Made by a program: the position numbers and the translations under genes
Notes under the pieces: generated by a model
The model's input: only the letters and a program-made list of their open reading frames with translations
The model's database searches: none
Told to the model about the DNA's origin: nothing
NCBI RefSeq assembly: GCF_000621745.1
Contig: NZ_JHXK01000021.1
Coordinates: 85,760 to 149,759, forward strand
From: Clostridium beijerinckii HUN142
Lineage (GTDB): Bacteria > Bacillota > Clostridia > Clostridiales > Clostridiaceae
Direction of reading: 5' to 3'
DNA: 64,000 nucleotides
Part shown: one piece after another, positions 53,777 through 61,024 of the stretch
Layout of the letters: every line of letters begins with the position of its first letter
Position numbering within the stretch: position 1 is the first letter of the stretch

Positions 53777-54088
53777 ATGAAAAAAATTAGTACTATACTG
53801 TTTATTTTCCTACTATTTAATATAGCAATAACGGCTTCTGCCGATCAACCTAGACTTCTTAAACAAGGCTTTTACACAACAAAGGATTTGAATTTATCTC
53901 CTGATTCTCTACATACCATACAAAATACTTCTCAAAATGAATATGTTTCTGTAGTTCTTTTTGATTCTAATGAAATTGTTCAGGAATTTGTAAGATTAGA
54001 GCCTCAATCAGGAAAGTATGCTTTGCCACCTATACAAAGTGGATATGAAATAATAATAATTGGCAATGGTGAAGTTACTATTTCCTAG
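53777..54088 (+). CDS. Small secreted beta-rich protein family, member 4
   Basis: 103 residues from ATG 53777 (AAAGGTGG; the GTG at 53765 is inside this site). Signal peptide ISTILFIFLLFNIAITASAD, then LKQGFYTTKDLNLSPDSLHT, VLFDSNEIVQEFVRLEPQSG and KYALPPIQSGYEIIIIGNGE with VTIS at the end. It is divergent from cheW with 178 bp between and directly followed (50 bp) by member 5, so both form one operon from tandem duplication. Function unknown. Confidence 0.78.
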   Translation: MKKISTILFIFLLFNIAITASADQPRLLKQGFYTTKDLNLSPDSLHTIQNTSQNEYVSVVLFDSNEIVQEFVRLEPQSGKYALPPIQSGYEIIIIGNGEVTIS

Positions 54089-54138
54089 GATATATCGATT
54101 AATACATTTAAGCAACAAATATAAAGGTGGTTATACTT

Positions 54139-54456
54139 ATGAAAAAATTCACTCTTTCAATATTATTTTTCTTATTTTTGTCGTTAAACATTTCAGCAAT
54201 TTACGCTCTGTCAATATCAAGAGTTTTAAAGAAAGGGTTCTACACATTAGAAGATTTAAAATTATCTCCTAATACAAATTATACTATTCAAAATGACTCG
54301 TATAATGAGCGTGCTTACATACTTGTTTTTGATTCTGAACAAAACTTTATACAGTCTTTACGGTTAAGACCACAATCACAAAAATATAACTTAATTCCAC
54401 TTAAAGATGGATATAAAATAGTTGTAGTCGGAAATGGAGAAGTGATTATATCTTAA
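54139..54456 (+). CDS. Small secreted beta-rich protein family, member 5
   Basis: 105 residues from ATG 54139 (AAAGGTGG). Signal peptide FTLSILFFLFLSLNISAIYA, then LKKGFYTLEDLKLSPNTNYT, YILVFDSEQNFIQSLRLRPQ and KYNLIPLKDGYKIVVVGNGE with VIIS. It is closest in layout to member 4, 50 bp upstream. A decayed third copy follows within 35 bp. Confidence 0.78.
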   Translation: MKKFTLSILFFLFLSLNISAIYALSISRVLKKGFYTLEDLKLSPNTNYTIQNDSYNERAYILVFDSEQNFIQSLRLRPQSQKYNLIPLKDGYKIVVVGNGEVIIS

Positions 54457-54489
54457 AAACGAATAAGTCCGCAAGATTTATTTAGTATT

Positions 54490-54646
54490 TAATGATAATG
54501 CTTTTATAATTGCTGTCAATTCTAATCACGGCGTTGACCAATATATAAGTTTAAGACTACACTCAGCTAAACGTGATTTACTTCCGCTTAAGGAAATCTA
54601 TACTATATAGTTTTATCTAATAGTACTAAAGTTCTTATATCAAAAA
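54490..54646 (+). pseudogene. Decayed third tandem copy of the small secreted family
   Basis: No start or signal peptide remains, but the frame from 54490 reads NDNAFIIAVNSNHGVDQYIS then LRLHSAKRDLLPLKEIYTI and a stop; after a one- or two-base frame shift it goes on as VLSNSTKVLIS. These match member 5 (NDSYNERAYILVFDSEQNFI, SLRLRPQS, LIPLKDGYKI, VVVGNGEVIIS) in order. It is the remnant of a tandem duplication. Confidence 0.75.
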
Positions 54647-54657
54647 AGCCCCCATGG

Positions 54658-54849
54658 AACAAAATCATAGGAGACTTAAGCGCTGAAGATTTTTTTAGCA
54701 TCTGCCTTTTCGAACGCATGTGAGAAAAATTTGGCAGGCGAACATGATTTATTTTTTTATTCTTTTATAGTAATTAACCCTAGTAAAATAGACTACTATA
54801 AAAGTTATCCACAGATTTAATTGCATTATAATTTCCTAAAGAATAAAAT
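54658..54849. repeat. Dispersed intergenic repeat, copy B
   Basis: Shares with copy A GAAGATTTTTTTAGCATCTG, CGAACGCATGTGAGAAAAAT, GGCAGGCGAACAT, TATCCACAGATTTAATT and TTTCCTAAAGAATAAAA, in the same order and orientation. Confidence 0.8.
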
Positions 54850-54850
54850 A

Positions 54851-54876
54851 ATGTCATTTAGTTAACTAAATGACAT
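54851..54876. terminator. Perfect palindrome after the gene at 54919
   Basis: ATGTCATTTAGTT / AACTAAATGACAT, 13 bp arms with no loop, 43 bp beyond the stop of 54919. It may end the minus-strand gene; the T-run is weak. Confidence 0.55.
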
Positions 54877-54918
54877 CTCCATATAAAGTGACTTTCTCTA
54901 TGAACTTTTAATTGAATT

Positions 54919-55311
54919 TTATTTGCCTTCTTCTAACAATACAGACATCATTAATGCTAGGTCGTTCTTTTTTTCATTATCCCTAATAAAGTTTCCTACT
55001 TTATTATCTGTTGTTATTATTTGAATATATTCTTTGGCATCTTCATTTTTAACATTGAATGATTTTATATTTTCTCTTGATATTTTATCTGTATACGCAA
55101 TATCGGATAGTCCTCCCCAAGCAGAATGTGTAATAGCCTGTATATATAAATTTTTAGGAGTAAGAATCAATTTAAAATCATTTACTATCCCACCTGCAAC
55201 CCCTTGTCCAATCAAATTAACCAACGTATTTGCTACTTTACTTGAAGCTTTAATGTCTTTGTAAGAATTAATAGAACATAGTATTTCTTCATCATTTAAT
55301 ATACTTGCCAT
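54919..55311 (-). CDS. PH-like domain hypothetical protein
   Basis: 130 residues without signal peptide: MASILNDEEILCSINSYKDI, then FKLILTPKNLYIQAITHSAW and IAYTDKISRENIKSFNVKNE, like the bacterial PH (bPH/YvbH or GRAM-like) folds in which a LTxxxL strand and an I..I..V..K pattern repeat. Ends EKKNDLALMMSVLLEEGK. A short Gly-rich helix (ANTLVNLIGQGVAGGI) might touch membrane. GGAGG precedes. Function unknown. Confidence 0.6.
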   Translation of the reverse strand: MASILNDEEILCSINSYKDIKASSKVANTLVNLIGQGVAGGIVNDFKLILTPKNLYIQAITHSAWGGLSDIAYTDKISRENIKSFNVKNEDAKEYIQIITTDNKVGNFIRDNEKKNDLALMMSVLLEEGK

Positions 55312-55454
55312 ATTTTAACCTCCAAATTATATATTTTAATTGAATAAATAATTAATTATCTGCATTACAATCTCATCAGATTTCTTACCTAATTATATCA
55401 TGTATTGTAAATATGTTCCTAGTATTAATTTCTTAATTTTAATATGCATGCGTT

Positions 55455-55539
55455 CTAGTAATAAAATTATATTTAAAACTCTAGTAAATAAAACGCCAAA
55501 TCAAGGCAAAATGTCTAACTTGAATTACAACATATATAA
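55455..55539. repeat. MITE-like repeat family 1 copy
   Basis: Contains AATAAAATTATATTTAAAACTCTAGTAA, ATCAAGGC, and ends GAATTACAACATATATA, the reverse-complement-like partner of TATATGTTGCAAT. The rest of the gap 55312-55798 has no other feature. Confidence 0.6.
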
Positions 55540-55798
55540 TTTGCTCATATTACATATAGCATTATCTATATAATCCTCATACAAACTATAAGAATATTTC
55601 TAAAACATAAGATCAATAAAAATTCATAAGTTATATCCTTATTCTTTTAGAAATATTAGTGTCTAAAATTAAATCCTCTTGCAAATAACCATAAAATGTA
55701 AATTGTGTTATAATGAATATTTTAGAGAATTGTAGTTTAGTTAAGAGTAATAGCATATTGTTTTAATAATTCATGACTTTATGTGAGGGTGAGTTTTT

Positions 55799-56086
55799 TT
55801 GATAACTTTAAAAAAAGCCATTATATCTTCTATTGCAATTATAACATGATTTGCAGGAGCATATTTATTTTGTCATTCCACACCAGAGAGGGTGATTCGT
55901 TCCGATTTATTTTTTGAAGGACATATAATTGGTGCCTTTAATACAGACGTTTATAAAGGTGGTGTAGATTTACAATATGGACAGTTCTATGTTTGCAGAA
56001 ATCCTGCAATAGGACCTGATCATTATACACTTATTGAAAAAAATGGCCTCTGGTATATAAATCTAAATGGTACTGGCGGAGGCTAA
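55799..56086 (+). pseudogene. Small membrane/secreted protein gene with in-frame TGA
   Basis: From TTG 55799 (GAGGGTGAG 6 bp before) the frame reads MITLKKAIISSIAIIT, then TGA at 55847-55849, then FAGAYLFCHSTPERVIRSDL, FFEGHIIGAFNTDVYKGGVD, LQYGQFYVCRNPAIGPDHYT and WYINLNGTGGG. The stop is inside the signal/membrane segment and can be explained by one TGG to TGA change. A GTG at 55892 lacks a ribosome site. So it is an early pseudogene, unless TGA is read through. Followed by a good terminator. I do not recognise the family. Confidence 0.7.
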
Positions 56087-56103
56087 GCAGCATCAATGAA
56101 TTG

Positions 56104-56138
56104 AAAAATATAGGTGGTCAATCTCACCTATATTTTTT
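56104..56138 (+). terminator. Terminator after the interrupted gene at 55799
   Basis: AAATATAGGTG / CACCTATATTT stem then TTTATC, 20 bp past the stop. Confidence 0.8.
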
Positions 56139-56169
56139 ATCTTATAAAAACTCTACTTAAAGATTTCTA

Positions 56170-56964
56170 TTATTTTTCTATTATAAATTCCGCATGATCA
56201 CCTATAGCATGAATCATTGGAATGCTAATTACTATTTTATTATCTTCCATATAACTATAGGCTCCTTTCTTTGGAATTTCAATCACTCCATCTTTCTTAT
56301 GAAAATCCGCATCTTCTAGTATACTTAAGAGTTCATCATCACTAATGCTTTTTATAGCAGACTTTTGTACTTCTACTAATTTATCATTTTCTGAAAGCAT
56401 TTTAACATCATCCAACTTTTTTAATTTCTTTAGTATGTCCTGTATATTAGCATAGTCTGAAAGACCTACAGTTGAACCTTTTTCCAAATCTACATTTACT
56501 GTATAAAAAATTGAAGTTGGATATGCTGTTCCTTTAATATTTATCAGTCCATTAAAAACTATTGATATATATTTATCATTTTTAGTTTTCACTTTATAAT
56601 TTACTTCCATATTTATGTCATTAATATTTGTGCCATTCTCAACATATATATTTAAAATACTTAGAGCTTCATTCTTTAAATCGTTATTGATGGAGTCAAG
56701 CTTTGCTGAATCAGCATAATTTTTTATTTGGGGATAGTTAATCTTCACGAGATTTTTACTATAAACTTTATCAACTATTTCGTATTGTTTTGATTCATTA
56801 CTTAAAGAGATTTTCATATTGGAATAATTAGTTTTATTGACAACTAAAACCTCTTTTTTTATTGAATTAATACATTTTAGATTATTAGCGTAAAAAATTC
56901 TTATTAATACAAAACTAAATATTGATATACTAATTAATATCAGTACTGATTTTCTAGTTTTCAT
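56170..56964 (-). CDS. DUF4163/DUF3298 protein, RsiV-like
   Basis: 264 residues. One membrane helix at the N-terminus (SVLILISISIFSFVLIRIFY), then a DUF4163 part (VDKVYSKNLVKINYPQIKNY) and a DUF3298 part (IFYTVNVDLEKGSTVGLSDY, GAYSYMEDNKIVISIPMIHA). This layout is that of RsiV, the anti-sigma-V factor cleaved after lysozyme binding. But no sigma factor gene adjoins, and the cytoplasmic N-terminal anti-sigma segment is only a few residues long. So it is more likely a peptidoglycan-lysozyme-type binding domain without a sigma partner. Confidence 0.8.
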   Translation of the reverse strand: MKTRKSVLILISISIFSFVLIRIFYANNLKCINSIKKEVLVVNKTNYSNMKISLSNESKQYEIVDKVYSKNLVKINYPQIKNYADSAKLDSINNDLKNEALSILNIYVENGTNINDINMEVNYKVKTKNDKYISIVFNGLINIKGTAYPTSIFYTVNVDLEKGSTVGLSDYANIQDILKKLKKLDDVKMLSENDKLVEVQKSAIKSISDDELLSILEDADFHKKDGVIEIPKKGAYSYMEDNKIVISIPMIHAIGDHAEFIIEK

Positions 56965-57138
56965 ATGTATCTCCTTTGATTCTTTAATTTTAAAGGTTAA
57001 TTTTATTAATTATTTTGTCCTCACATTACTCAAATAATGTAGTCTAGAGTTTAATAATAAAATTACTTTCATTTTTTTGATTTTTCCATTGAATTTATCG
57101 GTCACTATGATAAAATTATCTTAAGAGGTGAATTTATA

Positions 57139-57492
57139 ATGTTAGGTGATAAAGTAAAACTACTCAGAAAAGATAGGAAGATTACACAGCAAAAGTTAGC
57201 TGAAGCTATTGGTGTAAGCCAATCTACCATAGGAATGATAGAAGGAAACAGACAAGGTGCTAGTAATGATACATTAATTAAGTTGGCAAATACTTTAAAT
57301 ACTACTGTTGATTACTTATTGTCTGATAATATAGAAGAATTAGACTTTCCTGATAAGAAAATTAGTGCCCCTGAATTTGGCGATGATGATATAAGAAGAA
57401 TTGAGAGAGCTCGAAGAAAAATGGATCCTAAAAACAAAGAAAAAATGATGAAAATTTTAAGGTCTGCTTTTGATGAGTACTTCGACGATTAG
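57139..57492 (+). CDS. XRE-family repressor, ImmR-like
   Basis: 117 residues. An XRE helix-turn-helix (LGDKVKLLRKDRKITQQKLA, then GVSQSTIGMIEGNRQGASND) with the standard LANTLNTTVDYLLSDN after it and a charged coiled C-terminal part (RRIERARRKMDPKNKEKMMK). GAGGTG 9 bp before ATG. The ImmA-like peptidase gene overlaps its 3' end by 20 bp, so this is an ImmR-ImmA pair as in ICEBs1 and phages, where the peptidase cleaves the repressor after DNA damage. Confidence 0.88.
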   Translation: MLGDKVKLLRKDRKITQQKLAEAIGVSQSTIGMIEGNRQGASNDTLIKLANTLNTTVDYLLSDNIEELDFPDKKISAPEFGDDDIRRIERARRKMDPKNKEKMMKILRSAFDEYFDD

Positions 57493-58132
57493 ATATACGC
57501 ATATAAAACGTATAGTTAACGATATTTATATAAAATTAAATATTAGCAAGTTTCCTATAAACGTATTTGAAATAATAGGTTCTTTCGATAATATAAAAAT
57601 AGTTTCTTATCATCGATTCATGCTTGATCACAATTTAACTAAAGAAGAAACTTTTGAAATATTAACTTCTGACGAAGGATGTACTGATTATTTTAAACCT
57701 TTAAATAAATATATAATTTATTATAATGATTTAAATTTTAAATCTGATGAAAGGATTAGGTGGACTTTAACTCATGAATTAGGTCATATTTTATGTAGCC
57801 ATTATTCATCTGATAGTACCAAAATATTTGATGATTACCTATCAGAATCTGAATATAAAATTATGGAGGCTGAAGCAAATTATTTTACTGGTCTTTTATT
57901 ATCTAATCCAGTAATTCTTCATAAGTTGAATATTAGGTCTTCTAATGATATAGAAACATACTGTTCAATATCTTCTGAAGCCGCTCGTTACAGATATAAA
58001 TTTTATAAAAAATGGTGTCAAAATACTATTTTAAATAGTTCAGACAGGTTTATTCTTAGGAATTTCCAAACATACTTAAATACTCAAAGGCTTGAATATT
58101 TAGAATTTATTAATTTTATCAATTCATTTTAG
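57473..58132 (+). CDS. ImmA/IrrE-family metallopeptidase
   Basis: 219 residues from ATG 57473 (overlaps the repressor; a TTG at 57470 adds one residue). The zinc motif is WTLTHELGHILCSHYSS (HExxH, about 103-107) with the third ligand in MEAEANYFTGLLLS. This is the standard ImmA domain; the C-terminal 60 residues (KWCQNTILNSSDRFILRNFQ) differ from ICEBs1. It should cleave the partner repressor. No integrase, excisionase or phage gene lies in the window, so the pair is not obviously part of a mobile element here. Confidence 0.88.
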   Translation: MSTSTIRYTHIKRIVNDIYIKLNISKFPINVFEIIGSFDNIKIVSYHRFMLDHNLTKEETFEILTSDEGCTDYFKPLNKYIIYYNDLNFKSDERIRWTLTHELGHILCSHYSSDSTKIFDDYLSESEYKIMEAEANYFTGLLLSNPVILHKLNIRSSNDIETYCSISSEAARYRYKFYKKWCQNTILNSSDRFILRNFQTYLNTQRLEYLEFINFINSF

Positions 58133-58134
58133 CT

Positions 58135-58227
58135 ATATATATTGCAGTAATAAACTTATATTTAAAATTCTAGTGAAACTAATGCTCAATTAAGACTACA
58201 ATATGGAAACTTAACTGCGATAAATAT
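58135..58227. repeat. MITE-like repeat family 1, tandem copy a
   Basis: TATATATTGCAGTAATAAAC, ATTTAAAATTCTAGTGAAAC, AATGCTCAATTAAGACTACA and TTAACTGCGATAA: same order as 58245-58350, slightly more diverged, 18 bp away from it. Confidence 0.75.
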
Positions 58228-58244
58228 TATCTAAGATAATATTT

Positions 58245-58350
58245 GTATATATATGTTGCAATAATAAATTTACATTTAAAATTTAAAAATTCTAGTGAGA
58301 CAAATGCTCAGTTAAGGCCAGAATGTAAAATTTTAATTGCAACATGTATA
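58245..58350. repeat. MITE-like repeat family 1, best-preserved copy b
   Basis: Inverted ends TATATATGTTGCAAT / ATTGCAACATGTATA (58246-58260 and 58336-58350) enclose ACATTTAAAATTTAAAAATTC, TAGTGAGACAAATGCTCAGTT and AAGGCCAGAATGTAAAATTT. About 106 bp, without coding capacity: the MITE plan. No transposase in the window has matching ends. Confidence 0.8.
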
Positions 58351-58388
58351 GTACAAAATATAATACTTTAAATACACTTCCATAAAAC

Positions 58389-58557
58389 ATAAATAAAGGA
58401 GATATCGTACTATGACCCACTCACTTTCAAGTGGAATGCCTTAATATCGTCAATCTGATATGATCCATCTATGGTAGAGAGTTAATATAAAGAAACTATC
58501 TATCATAAGGAGGGCATCTCAAATTTTAATATATTAGTACGATAGCTCCTTATTTAT
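58389..58557. ncRNA. 169 bp highly structured element, RNA or MITE
   Basis: The two ends form a 22 bp stem: ATAAATAA-GGAG-TATCGTACTA on the left (one bulged A, one A/C mismatch) and its complement on the right. Inside, three more helices nest without conflict: CCACT / AGTGG hairpin (58417-58434), ATGCC / GGCAT (58436-58440 with 58513-58517) and TATGAT / ATCATA (58459-58464 with 58502-58507), enclosing CCAT / ATGG and AGAGAGTT / AACTATCT. No frame of use. It could be an RNA with a long closing stem or a MITE with inverted ends. Confidence 0.6.
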
Positions 58558-58611
58558 AAAAATTCAAATCTTATTATTATTAAATTTTACTAATGCTACA
58601 GATAAATCGAA

Positions 58612-60582
58612 TTAATTGGTTTTAAACTTATCCGTTAATTCTTTAAGTATTATAGCCATATCACTAAAGCTCTGAACTGATGCTGTCATTTCTTCGATTG
58701 AAGCTACTTGTTCTTCAGTAGCAGCAGATATTCCTTGAGTTTCCCCTGCCACTGATTCAGAAAGTTGCGCAATATCATTTATATTAACAAATACTTCCTT
58801 TTCAGTTTTATTCATATTATCTATAGCAGTGCTTACTTCTTGCATATTAGATGCTACTTCTTGTATAGACTTAAATATTAATTGAAAATAGCTATTAGCT
58901 TCATTTACTACTTTTGATCCGTCATTAACTTCATTTATACCTCTATTCATAACAACGGCTACATTTTCAGTTTCTTTTTGTATACCATTTATAAGGGCAC
59001 TAACCTGTCCCGCTGCTTCTCCAGATTGTTCCGCTAATTTACGAACCTCATCAGCGACAACTGCAAATCCCTTTCCTTGTTCTCCTGCACGTGCTGCTTC
59101 TATCGCTGCATTTAAAGCCAATAGATTAGTTTGTTCTGAGATGCTCTTTATTACTTCTGTAATTTTTCCTATTGCCTGCGAATGCTCTCCAAGCTTGTCT
59201 ATAACTTTAGATGTATCATTAACTGATCCTTGAATATTAACCATACTTGAATTAACTTTATGTAGTGCTTCACTTCCCTTTTCAGAATAGCTAGAAGCAG
59301 TACCTACAGCTGATGAAACATTATCTGATTTTTCATTTATATCTTTTATTGCTTTATCTAAAATATTCATATTAGAGCTTATCTTATCTATGTTAGAACT
59401 TACTAACATAGAACCTTCCGCAATTTCATTAACATTTTCTGCAGAATTTGTAGCAACTTTTGATTGCTGTTCACAAACATCTATCATATCACTAGATGCT
59501 GATGAGATCCTATCTGAATGTTCTTTAATATTTGTTATTACACCTCGTAGATTAACAGCCATTTTTTCAAATGCTCTTCCTAAATTACCTATCTCATCTT
59601 TGGATTTTATGTTTATATTATTAACTGTTAAATCTCCTCCTGAAATCTTATTTGCCGCATTTAAAAGTACATGCAATGGTTTAGTTGCATACCCAACTAG
59701 AACAAAAATACTTCCACATGTAACAAACAATATAGCTAAACCTATTAAAGTAGTGTTAATTAAAGAATGTATACTTTTTTCGACAGTAATGCTTTTAGGA
59801 ATTTCAGCACAAATAACCCATCCTGTTTTTTTATCCTGAACATAGCTTACAAGCATATTTTCTCCATCCTTAATAACTTCTTCAGAACCACTCTCTCCCT
59901 TTACGCCTTTCTTAATAAATTCGAAATCATTTAAATCTGTACGATCTTCTGGCTTATCTAATGCCTTAGTAGGGTGAGCTAGTAATTTACCATCTGAATC
60001 TACAATATAAACAGTTGCATTATTTTGTGAAAGTTCTTTAACAAAAGAATTTAATACTGAAAGTTCAATGTTTCCTTGTAAGGTTCCCGTTACAGCTCCA
60101 CCTTCCTTATCTCTAATAGGCGTAGCTAACACTGTGATTAAACTTCCATTATCTCTACTTACAAGAACTTCAGATACAACTTCGTCCTGCCCTTTAAGTG
60201 CTGATTTATAAAAATTACGGTCTGATATATCTGATGATTTAGCGTCATCGCTTCTTACAAACTGAACTCCATCTAATTTAGTAACAGCTGTAAATGATAA
60301 ATCCGGATATACTTTTGAACTCTCAACTAAAATTGGTTTAGATTTTTCTGCATCATAGGAACTAATAATAGGATTTCTCGCCATGCTCTTTATCCCATAC
60401 ATATTCCTTTCAATTAAACCATTTATTTTTTCATCTACAATTTCTGCTCTTTTGAAATTATCAGCTAGTGCATTTTCTATCGCAATCTTTTGTGAAAAAA
60501 ACAAATTAACGATTGTGAATATTATCAAAGGCACAGAACTTGCAAGAAGAAGTATTAATGTCAACTTCCTTTTAATATTCAT
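58612..60582 (-). CDS. Methyl-accepting chemotaxis protein with dCache sensor
   Basis: 656 residues. N-terminal helix ([20 protein letters not shown]), an extracellular double-Cache domain ([20 protein letters not shown] then [20 protein letters not shown] and [20 protein letters not shown]), second helix ([20 protein letters not shown]), HAMP ([20 protein letters not shown]) and signalling coiled coil with the tip [20 protein letters not shown]. dCache domains bind amino acids and other small molecules directly. Monocistronic, not coupled with CheW. Confidence 0.93.
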   Translation of the reverse strand: MNIKRKLTLILLLASSVPLIIFTIVNLFFSQKIAIENALADNFKRAEIVDEKINGLIERNMYGIKSMARNPIISSYDAEKSKPILVESSKVYPDLSFTAVTKLDGVQFVRSDDAKSSDISDRNFYKSALKGQDEVVSEVLVSRDNGSLITVLATPIRDKEGGAVTGTLQGNIELSVLNSFVKELSQNNATVYIVDSDGKLLAHPTKALDKPEDRTDLNDFEFIKKGVKGESGSEEVIKDGENMLVSYVQDKKTGWVICAEIPKSITVEKSIHSLINTTLIGLAILFVTCGSIFVLVGYATKPLHVLLNAANKISGGDLTVNNINIKSKDEIGNLGRAFEKMAVNLRGVITNIKEHSDRISSASSDMIDVCEQQSKVATNSAENVNEIAEGSMLVSSNIDKISSNMNILDKAIKDINEKSDNVSSAVGTASSYSEKGSEALHKVNSSMVNIQGSVNDTSKVIDKLGEHSQAIGKITEVIKSISEQTNLLALNAAIEAARAGEQGKGFAVVADEVRKLAEQSGEAAGQVSALINGIQKETENVAVVMNRGINEVNDGSKVVNEANSYFQLIFKSIQEVASNMQEVSTAIDNMNKTEKEVFVNINDIAQLSESVAGETQGISAATEEQVASIEEMTASVQSFSDMAIILKELTDKFKTN

Positions 60583-60807
60583 GTTTTTCCTCCTAAATTA
60601 TTATATATATTTCTAAAATATTAGATCAGTACTTTAATTAATATTCGACAATATTAACTAAATACCTCCTATAAAACAGACATTTTTTATTAATTATAGT
60701 AATTAACCCAACAAATTACAAGGAAGTTGATTTACATATTCGTAAATAAATTTCCTCTTTTAATCTTTTTCTATTGTGAATTATTGCTTTATTTTAATAA
60801 TGTTCTT

Positions 60808-60952
60808 TAAGAACAAAATCACAGGCGAATAAGATTTCTTTTTTATTCTTTTTAAAATACAAAAACTAGTCAATCAACCTTTTTAAGTTATACCCTCAAG
60901 GAGTACCTCGTCCACAGATTTTATTGGAATATAAATTCCTAAAGAATAAAAA
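60808..60952. repeat. Dispersed intergenic repeat, copy C (internal deletion)
   Basis: Keeps GAACAAAATCACAGGCGAAT, ATTTCTTTTTTATTCTTTTT and TCCACAGATTTTATTGGAAT then ATAAATTCCTAAAGAATAAAA of copies A and B, but lacks the central CGAACGCATGTGAG block. Same orientation. Confidence 0.7.
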
Positions 60953-60956
60953 AATA

Positions 60957-60994
60957 CATTACCTTCCACAAAATAGTGGCCAGTAACGTATTTA
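60957..60994 (-). terminator. Terminator of the subtilase gene
   Basis: AATAC-TTAC-CCAC / GTGG-GTAA-GTATT interrupted stem with TTTTTT on the minus strand, 31 bp after the stop. Confidence 0.75.
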
Positions 60995-61024
60995 TTAAGT
61001 TCTATTCTATTATATTAAATATTT

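Noticed and set aside
56170..56964. RsiV anti-sigma factor
   Set aside because: The domain match is good, but no sigma-V-like gene lies beside it and the cytoplasmic anti-sigma segment is missing, so the name was not given.
51459..60582. Chemotaxis operon
   Set aside because: Two MCP genes and one CheW are present, but no cheA, cheY, cheB or cheR; they are outlying receptors.
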